From the NCBI RefSeq assembly GCF_037963835.1, contig NZ_CP150145.1:7006001-7070000 (forward strand): DNA of 64,000 nt, written 5' to 3'. The notes under the pieces were generated by a model, which did no database searches, was not told the origin of the DNA, and worked only from the letters and a program-made list of their open reading frames with translations. Both the position numbers and the translations under genes were made by a program. This DNA comes from Paenibacillus sp. FSL H8-0332. Its GTDB lineage: Bacteria > Bacillota > Bacilli > Paenibacillales > Paenibacillaceae. Below are positions 1-9,365 of the stretch, in pieces. Position 1 is the stretch's first letter, and each line of letters begins with the position of its first letter.

Positions 1-836
1 GCAGACTCATCTTGTTCGGACAACTCTCTGACCGAGCGGTAGCCCGACATTAACGCCTGCCACAGCGGTTCCTTCTTCTCCTGCGGCAGACGTTTTCTGT
101 GCCGGACCTGGGCCAAATCGTAAGCTCGCCAACCTTGTGCCGCCCATTCAAAATCATAATGCGTAAACGTATCGCCCTCCTGGAAGGCATTGTTATTCCC
201 GTGCAAATCTCCGTGGCAAATGCCCCAGTCCAGGCCCGGACTAGCAGCGTTGATCCGCTCCGTTAATGCACCGGCGAACTTGCGCAGGTACGCAGCTGAG
301 CGGTGTCCCTCACCGAGATAATCTACAATACGGTCCAGCGGCTGGGAGATCAGAGCACGGGTATCCAGATCCGGTCTAGGCAAATCTAAGGAGACCTTGT
401 CCATGGCAGCATGCAATTCAGCAGCAGATTTGCCGAAGGAGGCACATGATTCTTCATCATGCAGCACGTTCTCAGTGCCTGTCAGATAACTGTAAATCAC
501 GGCAACTCTAGGGCCCTCCGGCGCATCGATGACCGTATATAAGCTGCTGTTCTTTTGAGGGAGTGGAACGGAAACCTTTGTATTTACTGCGCTCAGTTGG
601 TGCTCCAGCTGTGTCAGGAGGGACAATTCATAGACAACATCACTTTCAGCTATCGATTGGCGGTAGATCCGAAGAATATAAGTGCCTGTGCCGGTACGGA
701 TTCTGTAAGTATCGTTTAAGCCGCGTAACCAGAACAGGCAATCTCGCCAATCTCCAATGTCGTACAGAGGACTAAGGCAATATTCCAAATACTTTGGATC
801 TAGAACGGAACGCATGGCCGTCGGTTTATTATACAT
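1..836 (-). CDS. Aminoglycoside-phosphotransferase-family kinase, 3' end outside window
   Basis: The reading frame is open from an ATG at 836 to the left edge, giving about 278 residues, so the C-terminus is missing. The kinase-like fold is shown by the catalytic-loop motif CHGDLHGNN and, further on, HYDFEWAAQGWRAYDLA, which carries the metal-binding Asp of the APH/choline kinase superfamily. A glycine-poor N-lobe with TYILRIYR fits the nucleotide-binding strand. The start has an AGGGGGGAG site just upstream and overlaps the stop of the epimerase gene by 8 bases, so the two are probably translationally coupled. The substrate cannot be told from sequence. Members of this family phosphorylate antibiotics, sugars or choline-like compounds. 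Confidence 0.85.
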   Translation of the reverse strand, partial: MYNKPTAMRSVLDPKYLEYCLSPLYDIGDWRDCLFWLRGLNDTYRIRTGTGTYILRIYRQSIAESDVVYELSLLTQLEHQLSAVNTKVSVPLPQKNSSLYTVIDAPEGPRVAVIYSYLTGTENVLHDEESCASFGKSAAELHAAMDKVSLDLPRPDLDTRALISQPLDRIVDYLGEGHRSAAYLRKFAGALTERINAASPGLDWGICHGDLHGNNNAFQEGDTFTHYDFEWAAQGWRAYDLAQVRHRKRLPQEKKEPLWQALMSGYRSVRELSEQDES

Positions 837-1725
837 TTAGCTCCCCCCTAGCTTGCTGCTCCAGCCGGACAACGGTCTCCTCGAACGTTTTGACCGGGCT
901 GTAGCCCAGCTCTTTTTTTAATTTGTCGCAACTATACGCCGTTCTTATTGGGTCTCCACCTGGTATAACGAACTTCTTGTTCAGGGCAAGGCCGATACGC
1001 ATCGTAAAATCTTTTTCCGGATAATTTCCGTCAATTGCGTTATAGCACTGGTTCCCGGCCGCAGGCTGCGTCGCTGCAAGTACACACATCTCAGCAAGGT
1101 TGTCCGCATGCACCCAGGGCGTTAAGTCCTCCGGATGAATCCAGTCCACTTCCCCGGAATCGGCAAGCTTAGCGATCAGTCTGTCGCCCCAGTGCGAGTT
1201 GAATTCGGAGCAGATTACTCCAGGACGCAGGATCACACTTGTCAAACCGTTAGCCATTGCAGCTTGTACGATCCGTTCCGATTCACATTTGGTTGAAATG
1301 TATACCTCCCCGTGGCCGAAGGCAAGGCTGCTTGCCTCATCCAGCTGCACCTCTCCATCAAAATGACCATAGACGGACACCGTCGAAAGATGCACGAAGC
1401 GCTCCACTCCCGCGGATATAGCCCCGTCAACCAGACTCTGCACCCCCTGAATATTGGACGCCTCGGCAACCGCCCGATCCTCCCCCAGATACGCCGCAGC
1501 GTGAATGATAATATTCACACCCCTGAGCGCTTCCGAGATGACAGCTCTATCTGTCAGGTCTCCAATGACGGGTGTAATGCCGAGCTCTTCACATAGCGCG
1601 ATCTGGTCCGTATTTCGGATAAGCCCTTTGACCTCCGCTCCCTCGCTGAGGCATTTTTTTGCAATTTTATCTCCTGCTGTGCCCGAAACGCCTGTCACCA
1701 GAACGACCTTATCACGAAGTCTCAT
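829..1725 (-). CDS. NAD-dependent epimerase/dehydratase (extended SDR)
   Basis: A 298-residue extended short-chain dehydrogenase. The N-terminal Rossmann motif TGVSGTAG (residues about 11-18) binds NAD(P), and the catalytic pair appears as YISTK (YxxxK) near the middle. LRPGV and the following residues match the sugar-nucleotide epimerase/dehydratase branch. The start is set by an ideal AAAGGAGGAGG site before the ATG. It lies 30 bases after the PPOX-type gene and overlaps the following phosphotransferase, so the three form one leftward operon. The actual substrate is unknown: it could be a nucleotide sugar or a steroid/flavonoid-like ketone. Confidence 0.85.
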   Translation of the reverse strand: MRLRDKVVLVTGVSGTAGDKIAKKCLSEGAEVKGLIRNTDQIALCEELGITPVIGDLTDRAVISEALRGVNIIIHAAAYLGEDRAVAEASNIQGVQSLVDGAISAGVERFVHLSTVSVYGHFDGEVQLDEASSLAFGHGEVYISTKCESERIVQAAMANGLTSVILRPGVICSEFNSHWGDRLIAKLADSGEVDWIHPEDLTPWVHADNLAEMCVLAATQPAAGNQCYNAIDGNYPEKDFTMRIGLALNKKFVIPGGDPIRTAYSCDKLKKELGYSPVKTFEETVVRLEQQARGELNV

Positions 1726-1755
1726 GGGCCTCCTCCTTTAACCTAGCTAATCAGA

Positions 1756-2301
1756 CTATTCACTCGATGAGTTACTATTCTTACTATACATACTATCGGC
1801 GATCACCGGACTTTCCTTTGCCGTAATATGGCGCGGAGTAATCCGGCATACTTGAACCGGTCCGCCGAATACCGCCGATCTGTATTTGTCTACATGCTGC
1901 TTGGACAGGGGCCGGTTGTGGTAGCCGGGTACATATTTGTTCATCATCTCTTGAAGGACCTGCGTCGCTTCGTCCAGATCCGTAATCGGCTCCGCCTGTC
2001 CGAATATCATCACGCTCATGTAGGCGGTATCTGTCTTGGCAGGCACGGGATCGGTGATGGTTCCATACTCCTCACATACCGTGAAGCACACCTCTGAATT
2101 TGCACTCATCACCTGATTGCGTCTTCCGTCTCCCGCCCCGTGAAAATAAAGCTTCCCATCCATCCACACATAATTAAGCGGCACAACATAGGGGTGATCT
2201 CCGTCAACCAACCCGAGATAGCCAATCCTTGTCTGCTGCAAAAAAGCCTCAATTCTTGCTTCATCCTTGCACTCTCTAACCTTATACCGTACAGAATTCA
2301 T
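1756..2301 (-). CDS. Pyridoxamine 5'-phosphate oxidase-family (NimA-like) flavoprotein
   Basis: A split-barrel FMN-binding protein of about 181 residues. The segment IGYLGLVDGDHPYVVPLNY followed by LYFHGAGDGRRN is the typical flavin-binding start of the NimA/PPOX-putative family, whose members reduce nitro compounds or bind haem or F420-like cofactors. The ATG at 2301 is chosen because AAGGAG lies 10 bases upstream; the longer form would start at a GTG (2322) without a site. It is the first gene of the leftward operon and is divergent from a MocR regulator, which commonly controls such neighbours. The exact substrate is not visible. Confidence 0.8.
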   Translation of the reverse strand: MNSVRYKVRECKDEARIEAFLQQTRIGYLGLVDGDHPYVVPLNYVWMDGKLYFHGAGDGRRNQVMSANSEVCFTVCEEYGTITDPVPAKTDTAYMSVMIFGQAEPITDLDEATQVLQEMMNKYVPGYHNRPLSKQHVDKYRSAVFGGPVQVCRITPRHITAKESPVIADSMYSKNSNSSSE

Positions 2302-2442
2302 ATCAACATCGCTCCTTGTCACCTCTGTATTATTACGGTAGTATATCAGCTAATGGACTGTACTTTAACATCCAAAGAAACGAATCTTAAGCAGTCCATA
2401 AGTCTGATTCCAAGCCGAATTGGCAATGTGGAGGGAAGCCCG
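2302..2442. promoter_or_regulatory. Divergent promoter region with inverted repeat, likely MocR operator
   Basis: This 141-base spacer separates the PPOX-type gene from the MocR gene. It contains an inverted repeat with 8-base arms ATGGACTG (2353-2360) and CAGTCCAT (2392-2399). On the minus strand a TATACT -10 element sits 17 bases after a weak TTAAAG -35 element, and the left arm falls inside that spacer. The placement suggests that the MocR protein controls the PPOX operon and possibly itself. Protein binding is inferred. Confidence 0.5.
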
Positions 2443-3870
2443 ATGTTGAAGGTAGACCGCAAGGACAAGAAGCCGATCTGGCAGCAACTGCTGAATCAGG
2501 CTATCCATAATATTAGAAGCGGCATCTGGGCGCCCGGCGAGCTGCTGCTCCCTTCCCGTGAACTGGCCCGCCAGCTAGGGGTATCCCGCTCAACGATCCA
2601 GACCGTCTATGAGGAACTGTTAAGCAGAGGGTATACCGTGACCTCACGGCGGGGCGGAACACGGGTTAACCACTGGAATCAAGTAACAGAGCCTGTGAAG
2701 GCAATCCTGTCAAAAGGGCCCGTCCCTCCCTCGCTCCCCCTGTTAAGCTCAGCAGTCAATCAGCTGCATGACTGGTTCGGAGGCCAGCAGCAGGAGACTG
2801 AGATCGATTTCACTCCACATGAGCCTTATGTGGACAGAGTTTTTCAGAATAACTGGCGGCAATCGCTGCTCCATGCCTCCGCAGCCATGAACTTATCGGA
2901 TTGGTCCTACGGGAATCCCTATGGCCTCCTGGAGTTACGGCAGCAGATTCAGCGCTATTTATGGCTTGAACGGGGTATCCGCGTCGATACCCGTCAGATT
3001 CTCCTGACCTCAGGAGCCCAGCACAGTCTTGACCTGATTGCCCAGTCGCTTCTGACCGAAGGCGATACGGTATCCGTGGAAGATCCCGGCTTCCCTGCGG
3101 CGTGGATGGCGATGAACTACCGGCGGATGCGTGTAGTCCCGGTCCCCGTTGACGAGCAGGGTCTTAAGGTTGACGAGATCCACCCGGAGTCCAGAGTCGT
3201 CTTCGTCACCCCCTCCCACCAGTGTGCCGTAGGCTGTGTAATGTCAGAGCCGCGCAGGCAGCAACTGCTGCATAAGGCTGTGCAGGAGCAGCTCTGGATC
3301 ATAGAGGACGATTATGACAGTGAATTCCGCTATCGCGGCGATCCGCTCCCCACCCTCTATAGCCAAGCGGCGAATAACACCCTATATCTGATGAGCTTCT
3401 CCAAAATGATTGCCCCCGGCATCCGCATATCGGCAATTGTCGGCCCGGACCGGGCCATCGCCCAGCTGGCCCGCGTACAGGAGCTGACGTACCGCCACCT
3501 TCCGGTCATGGATCAGCTCACCTTGACCCACTTCATCCAGAAAGGGCATTTCATGCGCCATATGAGAAGAGTCCGCAATGTGTACCGCCGGAGGCATGAG
3601 GCCATCACCAAGGCTATCACCGCCAGCGGTCTAGGGGAGAGGTTCACCTTGAGCGGCGCAGAGACGGGCCTGCATGTATTCCTTGAAGCGGAGCCGGCCT
3701 ATGACGAGGAAGCCGTGACCCGGTTAGCCCTGGGGCAGGGAATACGGATATACCCTCTTGCACCCTACTGCCTGGAGAGCCGGAGAAAAGGCTGGGTGCT
3801 CGGATTCGCCAAGGTAGACGAGACCCTGATTGAGCAGGGAATCCACCGGCTGGCCGGGCTGATTTTATAG
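2443..3870 (+). CDS. MocR-family regulator (GntR HTH fused to aminotransferase domain)
   Basis: A 475-residue protein with a GntR-type winged helix at the N-terminus (PIWQQLLNQAIHNIRSG, then LPSRELARQLGVSRSTIQ) and a fold-type I PLP aminotransferase-like domain from about residue 120. The PLP region shows DDYDSEFRY and SFSKMIAPGIRI, the latter containing the Schiff-base lysine. This is the MocR/PdxR/GabR architecture, which senses PLP or amino compounds. The start at 2443 follows GAGGGAA; an upstream in-frame extension exists but overlaps the divergent promoter and has no good site. Its likely target is the divergent PPOX operon. Confidence 0.9.
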   Translation: MLKVDRKDKKPIWQQLLNQAIHNIRSGIWAPGELLLPSRELARQLGVSRSTIQTVYEELLSRGYTVTSRRGGTRVNHWNQVTEPVKAILSKGPVPPSLPLLSSAVNQLHDWFGGQQQETEIDFTPHEPYVDRVFQNNWRQSLLHASAAMNLSDWSYGNPYGLLELRQQIQRYLWLERGIRVDTRQILLTSGAQHSLDLIAQSLLTEGDTVSVEDPGFPAAWMAMNYRRMRVVPVPVDEQGLKVDEIHPESRVVFVTPSHQCAVGCVMSEPRRQQLLHKAVQEQLWIIEDDYDSEFRYRGDPLPTLYSQAANNTLYLMSFSKMIAPGIRISAIVGPDRAIAQLARVQELTYRHLPVMDQLTLTHFIQKGHFMRHMRRVRNVYRRRHEAITKAITASGLGERFTLSGAETGLHVFLEAEPAYDEEAVTRLALGQGIRIYPLAPYCLESRRKGWVLGFAKVDETLIEQGIHRLAGLIL

Positions 3871-3927
3871 GCGGAGCCCATCCGCTCAGCCTATTCCGGC
3901 GCTTGAAACATTATACCAGACAAGAAT

Positions 3928-3962
3928 AAGCCCGCCGTCACGGTGAAGTGACAGGCGGGCTT
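3928..3962. terminator. Bidirectional intrinsic terminator
   Basis: The arms AAGCCCGCCGTCAC and GTGACAGGCGGGCTT pair with one bulged base around a 6-base loop. It lies between the stop of the rightward MocR gene and the stop of the leftward dihydroxyacetone kinase, so it probably serves both. Confidence 0.75.
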
Positions 3963-3977
3963 ATAACGTTGGAATTC

Positions 3978-5738
3978 TTACTGAACAGCGTTAGACAGCT
4001 CTGTGAAAATAACCCCCAGGGCAAATGCGCCCGCATCCGGGTGGCCGATGCTGCGCTCGCCTACCGTCCCGGCCCGGCCCATCCGCGCGACGATAGCTTC
4101 TGTGCGTCTGGCCCCCTCAACAGCCGCTTCGGCCGCCTTGGCGAAGCCCTCCTTCAAGGACACCTGCTGCTGCGCACTGCTCTTCCAGGCTTCGGCACAA
4201 GGAATCAGCGCATCGATCAGCGTCTTATCACCCACAACTGCCCCGCGTCCGAAGGAGCGTTCACCGGTAGCCTGGATGCCCTGAACCGCTGCTTCCAGCA
4301 TTTCGGCCATCTCCAGCGTATTCAGCGAGGTCCGGCCTGTGGCATATTTGCCTGCTGAACGGAAGGCCGAGCCCCAGATCGGACCGGAGGCTCCGCCGCA
4401 ATGCTCCATAATGATCAGGGAGCAGGCCTGAAGGAAGCTACCGATATCCGTAGAGTGATGCTGAAGCAGCTCCTTCCATTCCCGCTTCAATTGCTTGAAG
4501 CCCTTGGCGACGCTCATCCCGAAATCTCCATCACCTGCATGGGCATCCAGCTCACAGAAGGGTCCCTCATTCGCGATAATAATCTCGCTCATCTTATCCA
4601 CCAGATAGATGATATTCTCCAGCTGCAGCCGTTCGTCACGGAGGACAGCGAAGTCCGGATCGGTCTCGGCCGTCAGGCTCACCTCAGCCTGAGCCTCCTG
4701 CTGCGGAAGAGGGCTGACGTATTGCACCGGCTCCAGGTCGCCCGTTAACCGGAGCGCCGGAGTATCACAAGGCTCAGCAAGCCATCTGCGCAGCTCATCA
4801 TCTAGCTTCATCAGGCTGATGGAAGCGCCGGCCATATCTATGCTGGTCATATAGTTGCCTACAAGAGATTGGCGGATGATGATCCCCCGTTCTCCCAGAC
4901 TACGGATCACGGAGTGATTGAGCAGGTACAGCTCCTGCAGAGGCGTTGCGCCGAAGCCGTTGACCAGCACCACTACCTCTCCGCCGTCCGGCTGCTCCAG
5001 GTTCAGACTGGCCAGTAGGGCAGAGATCATACGTTCCGCCAGCTCATCGGCGGTCAGCAGCTTTTCTCTGCGGATGCCCGGTTCACCATGAATGCCGACC
5101 CCATACTCCATCTCATCCTCCTGAAGCTGGAAGGTAGGCGTACCCTTGGCCGGAACGGTGCATGAGGTAAAAGCAAAACCAAGACTGCGCACATGAGCAG
5201 CCGCATGCTGCGCGGCCTGCTTCACCTCTGCCAGCGGCAGTCCGGCCTCGGCAGCCGCCCCGGCAACCTTATGCACCAGAATCGTGCCAGCAACCCCTCG
5301 GCGTCCCACCGTATACAGGCTGTCTTCTACGGCAATATCATCATCAACCTTCACATAGTCCACAGCGAGGCCGTCCTCGGCCGCCAGATAAGCCGCATTC
5401 TGGAAGTTCATCATATCGCCGCTGTAATTCTTAATGATCAGCAGAGCGCCCTTAGGGCCGGTATGGTTGCGGATCGCCTGATAGACCTGAATCTGTGACG
5501 GGGAGGCGAAGACATCCCCGCAGACTGCGGCATCCAGCATTCCCGGTCCGACCAGCCCGGCATGGGCCGGCTCATGGCCGCTGCCGCCGCCGCTGATCAG
5601 CGTTACCTTGTCAAGATTGGGCGTAGACCTGGAGATAATTTTGTATTTGCTGTCGAATGTCAGCTGGGGATGAGCCATCACCAGTCCGCTGCACATCTCA
5701 CGGACGAGACCCGCCGGGTCGTTGATTATCTTTTTCAT
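3978..5738 (-). CDS. dak: Dihydroxyacetone kinase, DhaK-DhaL single chain
   Basis: A 586-residue protein joining a DhaK domain (about 1-330) and a DhaL domain (about 380-580). DhaK shows the GGGSGHEPAHAG loop (residues 50-61) and YGVGIHGEPG with His217, the residue that covalently binds dihydroxyacetone. DhaL shows HAGDGDFG, which coordinates Mg-ATP, and GGASGPIWG. This is the ATP-dependent one-chain form rather than the PTS-dependent three-protein form. It phosphorylates dihydroxyacetone to DHAP. Its ATG overlaps the stop of the glycerol dehydrogenase gene (ATGA), so the two steps of oxidative glycerol use are translationally coupled. Confidence 0.92.
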   Translation of the reverse strand: MKKIINDPAGLVREMCSGLVMAHPQLTFDSKYKIISRSTPNLDKVTLISGGGSGHEPAHAGLVGPGMLDAAVCGDVFASPSQIQVYQAIRNHTGPKGALLIIKNYSGDMMNFQNAAYLAAEDGLAVDYVKVDDDIAVEDSLYTVGRRGVAGTILVHKVAGAAAEAGLPLAEVKQAAQHAAAHVRSLGFAFTSCTVPAKGTPTFQLQEDEMEYGVGIHGEPGIRREKLLTADELAERMISALLASLNLEQPDGGEVVVLVNGFGATPLQELYLLNHSVIRSLGERGIIIRQSLVGNYMTSIDMAGASISLMKLDDELRRWLAEPCDTPALRLTGDLEPVQYVSPLPQQEAQAEVSLTAETDPDFAVLRDERLQLENIIYLVDKMSEIIIANEGPFCELDAHAGDGDFGMSVAKGFKQLKREWKELLQHHSTDIGSFLQACSLIIMEHCGGASGPIWGSAFRSAGKYATGRTSLNTLEMAEMLEAAVQGIQATGERSFGRGAVVGDKTLIDALIPCAEAWKSSAQQQVSLKEGFAKAAEAAVEGARRTEAIVARMGRAGTVGERSIGHPDAGAFALGVIFTELSNAVQ

Positions 5739-6877
5739 ACGCGCTGCTCCTTGCTCTTCTTGAAGGCTTCGCCCAGCTTGTCAGCAACAGCAAGGGCAGC
5801 GGCAACCGCTTCAGCGGTAACCGGGAACGGCATCGAATGAATCGACTCCTCCGGGATACACGCCTTGCGGGCCACTTCCATCAGCTCCTCATGAGAGATG
5901 GAAGCGACACCAATATCGGCCAGGCATACGGGAAGGCCCACGGAATGGCAGAAGGACAGCACCTGATCGATCTCTGCCTGCTGCGCATTCTCCAGAACGA
6001 GCTGTGCAATCGTGCTGAAGGCTACCTTTTCGCCATGGTAATAATGATGGGTGCCTTCAAGCGCCGTCAGGCCGTTATGGATAGCATGTGCGGCAGCCAG
6101 ACCGCTGCTCTCGAACCCGAGCCCCGACAGCAGGATGTTCGTTTCAATAATATTCTCCAGCGCCGGTGTCACCACGTTCTGATCGCAAGCCAGCTTGGCT
6201 AAGACGCCATCCTCCAGCAGTGTATCGTAGCATAAGCGGGCAAGGGCCAACGCGGCTTTGGTGCCTTTGGCCTCCGTAATCACGCCTGCATGCACTCCGC
6301 AAGGTAGCCCCGCATTGACATTGGAATAGGATACCGCAGTAGCTCTGGCCTCGAAGTAGGTGGAGAGGGCGTCGCCCATCCCGGACACCAGGAAGCGGGT
6401 AGGAGCCTGCGCAATAACAGTCGTATCAATCAGCACAACCGATGGGCTGGCTTTGAAGTAAGCATAATCCTCGAAAGCGCCTTCAGAAGTGTAAATCACA
6501 GCGGAATGGCTGGTGGGTGCATCGGTAGCTGCAATGGTAGGAACGATAATTAGCGCATCGCCTTCTGCCACACATTTGGCCGTGTCGATTGCCTTGCCGC
6601 CGCCAAGACCGATTGTACAAGCACACTTATGCTCGCGGGCCAGCTCCTGTAGTCTGGAAATCTCCTGCCGGGAGCATTCGCCCTGGAAATCCCCCTTCAC
6701 GAGGGTAATGCCGAACTGACTGCTGGTGGCATCGAGCTTCGCTTGCACACGCTTCACATCATCCGGGTGCGCAATCAGCAGAGCCGATGTGCCGAAAGTA
6801 CTGACGAAGTATCCCAATTGAAGCAGCTCATCCTCACCTTGTGTGTACTTAGCCGGGCTGATAAAGGTTCTTCTCAT
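5735..6877 (-). CDS. gldA: Glycerol dehydrogenase (Fe-ADH superfamily)
   Basis: A 380-residue NAD-linked polyol dehydrogenase that makes dihydroxyacetone from glycerol. The ISPAKYTQG start, GLGGGKAIDTAK nucleotide-binding motif, PTIAATDAPTS and the metal ligands in FESSGLAAAHAIHNGL and THHYYHGEKVAF match GldA. The ATG at 6877 is chosen because AGGAGG lies 9 bases upstream; upstream in-frame Met codons lack a site. It is the first gene of the gldA-dak operon and is divergent from the PocR-AraC gene. A closely related alternative is a hydroxybutanone- or glycerol-1-phosphate-type dehydrogenase, but the pairing with dak favours glycerol. Confidence 0.9.
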   Translation of the reverse strand: MRRTFISPAKYTQGEDELLQLGYFVSTFGTSALLIAHPDDVKRVQAKLDATSSQFGITLVKGDFQGECSRQEISRLQELAREHKCACTIGLGGGKAIDTAKCVAEGDALIIVPTIAATDAPTSHSAVIYTSEGAFEDYAYFKASPSVVLIDTTVIAQAPTRFLVSGMGDALSTYFEARATAVSYSNVNAGLPCGVHAGVITEAKGTKAALALARLCYDTLLEDGVLAKLACDQNVVTPALENIIETNILLSGLGFESSGLAAAHAIHNGLTALEGTHHYYHGEKVAFSTIAQLVLENAQQAEIDQVLSFCHSVGLPVCLADIGVASISHEELMEVARKACIPEESIHSMPFPVTAEAVAAALAVADKLGEAFKKSKEQRV

Positions 6878-7050
6878 TCTTTCATTCCTCCTCGAGTCGT
6901 ATGTCCCCATTATAGACAAATGGATAGAGTGGCGCATGGGACAAAGCAAACGAATTAATATGCTGAAAAATAGTATTATTATGTTGCCCTGCATCTGAAT
7001 TATAATTATCTTGTTCCCACTTGTGACTGTAGATGGAAAGGGTGAGCCGA

Positions 7051-8061
7051 ATGCAATCCAAATTCGATTTGAAATATATCATTGATATGGACGAATGGGG
7101 CAAGCTTCAGGAATCGTTGTCCCTTGTGACGCGCATGGCCATCATTATGGTCGATTATAAAGGTGTGCCGGTTACGGCACATAGCCGCTGTCAGGCCTTC
7201 TGCCAGACCGTACGCAGCGACAAGGAATTCTCAGCCTATTGTCAAAAATGTGACGCGCGCGGAGGTCTGGAGGCTGTGCGGCTGAGCCGGCCCTATATCT
7301 ACCGCTGCCACTTCGATATTCTCGACATTGCTATACCTATCATTGTCGATAATCAGTACATCGGTGCGCTGATGGCCGGACAGATCCGGCTGGCGGAGGG
7401 AAGCGGCCCGAATCTGGAGCAGATTGTGTCCCGTCCGCAGCAGGACGCCATGACGGAGGATCGGGCCCGTAAGTACGAACTGCTGCCCGTCATGACGTAT
7501 GAGGAGGTTGTGGCCACCGCCGATATGCTCTATCACTTGTGCAACTATGTGGTCAAGGAATCGATTCTGAAGCATGAGCTGCTGGAGCGGAACCGGCAGC
7601 ATGAGGCCTTGAACCCGCAGGAGTCCAAGCTCCAGCTTGAGCAGCCGCCTCTGCCCGTAGAGCCGCCCTCGGCTCCCAAGACTCCCAAGACTCCGGTCTC
7701 TTCGGGAAGCGCATACAAGACGGAATGCATAAGTCCTACGCTGCAGCCTGCTTTTGACTATATGCTAAGCCACCGGGAGGAGAATTTCTCGCTGAAATCG
7801 CTGGCGCAGCTATGCCATATCAGCCCGAGCTACTTCAGCCGCCTGTTCACCAGGGAGATGGGCGAGCATTTCTCGCTATATGTCGCGCGCATGAAGATCG
7901 GGTGGGCGAAGGAGCTGCTGGCAACAACAGATTGGTCAGTCAACGAGATTAGCAATCACTTGAATTTTTGCGATGCCGGCTATTTCATTAAGATCTTCAA
8001 AAAATACGAGTCGGCAACTCCCCTGTCCTACCGTGCTTCTCTTAAAACAAATCCAATATAA
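7051..8061 (+). CDS. AraC-family regulator with PocR sensory domain
   Basis: A 336-residue protein. The N-terminal half (about 5-165) is a PocR-type ligand-binding domain, including CQAFCQTVRSD, FSAYCQKCDARGG and ALMAGQIRL; its Cys residues and small-polyol link are typical of this domain. A proline-rich linker follows, then two AraC helix-turn-helix motifs (FSLKSLAQLCHISPSYFSRLF and WSVNEISNHLNFCDAGYFIKIFK). PocR proteins activate propanediol or glycerol genes in other bacteria. Facing gldA-dak, it is very likely the activator of that operon, whose promoter has TATAAT but no good -35. The start at 7051 follows AAAGGGTGAG. Confidence 0.88.
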   Translation: MQSKFDLKYIIDMDEWGKLQESLSLVTRMAIIMVDYKGVPVTAHSRCQAFCQTVRSDKEFSAYCQKCDARGGLEAVRLSRPYIYRCHFDILDIAIPIIVDNQYIGALMAGQIRLAEGSGPNLEQIVSRPQQDAMTEDRARKYELLPVMTYEEVVATADMLYHLCNYVVKESILKHELLERNRQHEALNPQESKLQLEQPPLPVEPPSAPKTPKTPVSSGSAYKTECISPTLQPAFDYMLSHREENFSLKSLAQLCHISPSYFSRLFTREMGEHFSLYVARMKIGWAKELLATTDWSVNEISNHLNFCDAGYFIKIFKKYESATPLSYRASLKTNPI

Positions 8062-8063
8062 CA

Positions 8064-9230
8064 TCAAGGAATAACCAGGCCGTTCTTGAACGCCAGCTTC
8101 ACATCATTCTCACGGACATAGGCGGAATTGTCCCAGGATTCTCCCTCCTGCAGCCGCTTGTAGGTCTGATGAATATTCCGGCGCCAAGGCGACGGCCGAC
8201 TGTTGAAGTAATTCGTGAAGAAGCGCTGCGCCTGCTCTTGTGTGCCGAAGCACAGCAGATAGGCCAGCGGACTGGATTCAGCATCGCAGATGCCGGGGAA
8301 TCCTGCGCCGCAGGCGGCAAGCTGCTCCAGTGCGCGGGGACGGTCTGCGAACAGAGCGAACAGCGGCAGGACACGTTCCCCAATCAGCTGACCGATCTCC
8401 TGCCGGGAGGAATCCAGCTGTGATCCGGCGACCTGCCAGACGATGGTGCTTGACGATTTCTGCGGCCTGCGCAGCGAGCCGAACAGAACGGTATCGTCCC
8501 CTCTGCCGGTTTGTCCGGCAAGCCATTTTTTGAGGGACTTGCTGGCAATCCGCAGGTTCACGGTCATCCGTACATCGGTGCGGGTGTTGTAAGACTGCGG
8601 ATTGAAAGAGAGCTCAAATACGGTGTCCTTGTCGGCCGCTGTTTTTTTCCATACCGTTCCGGCCTTATTGGATTTGAAGCCCTCTGCCTGGAGGAACTGC
8701 TGCCCGGTCTGCTGGCAGGCCTGAAGGAATTGGGCTTTGGGATCAAGCTTACGGTTAGAAGGGCCTTCAGACCAGACCTCCCACTGGGCATAACGTTCGT
8801 CCAGCACGGGCTGTAGGCGGTCATAATTCTCCCAGGTGTTCTCCACATGATAGATGCTGGGGTATTCACGGCCTTGTTCAGCCGCCTGGCGGTTGAAGAC
8901 CTCACAATAATCATTAAGGTAGCTTCCATACTGTGCGGCGAAGAGCGATTGACCGTCGTAATAATCGGCGGCGAAGGCATTGCCGCGCTCGTCCAGATCC
9001 TCATCCCAGAATTTCCCGTCGCAATACTCCAGCAGGTAATCCAGTCCCGTGAGCTCACGGCGTTTCAGCCGCTTCAGCGCCTCCGCCGACTCCTCAAGGT
9101 GAATTTCCCCCGCCATACCGCGGCCCAAGGCCCAGGCCAGAAACATCCCGATATGAATCCCGCCATTCTCTTCCGGCAGATCTGCAGGATAATCTCCCCC
9201 GGAATGCCAATCGATCCGGTCATATGCCAT
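8064..9230 (-). CDS. Immunity-like protein with DUF7832-like and DUF4304-like domains
   Basis: A 388-residue protein with no signal peptide. The first part (YDRIDWHSGGDYPADLPEENGG, then HIGMFLAWALGRGM) matches proteins annotated DUF7832. The second part (FLQACQQTGQQFLQAEGFK, VFELSFNPQSYNTRTDVRMTVNLRI) resembles DUF4304, a domain found in polymorphic-toxin immunity loci. Assignment is from recalled family patterns and is moderate. No toxin gene is adjacent. The stop lies 3 bases from the stop of the convergent PocR-AraC gene. The start follows AAAGGAG. Confidence 0.6.
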   Translation of the reverse strand: MAYDRIDWHSGGDYPADLPEENGGIHIGMFLAWALGRGMAGEIHLEESAEALKRLKRRELTGLDYLLEYCDGKFWDEDLDERGNAFAADYYDGQSLFAAQYGSYLNDYCEVFNRQAAEQGREYPSIYHVENTWENYDRLQPVLDERYAQWEVWSEGPSNRKLDPKAQFLQACQQTGQQFLQAEGFKSNKAGTVWKKTAADKDTVFELSFNPQSYNTRTDVRMTVNLRIASKSLKKWLAGQTGRGDDTVLFGSLRRPQKSSSTIVWQVAGSQLDSSRQEIGQLIGERVLPLFALFADRPRALEQLAACGAGFPGICDAESSPLAYLLCFGTQEQAQRFFTNYFNSRPSPWRRNIHQTYKRLQEGESWDNSAYVRENDVKLAFKNGLVIP

Positions 9231-9365
9231 ATAGGTCTCCTTTCGGCCAGCAGGCTCTAGCTCCCGGCTTCCTTTTTTAGTTTGTCATCAAGGATGGAAT
9301 TCAGTACAATGATCAGCATCGGAAGGTACTACCATAGATTATGATATACAGAAGGTGACACCGCA

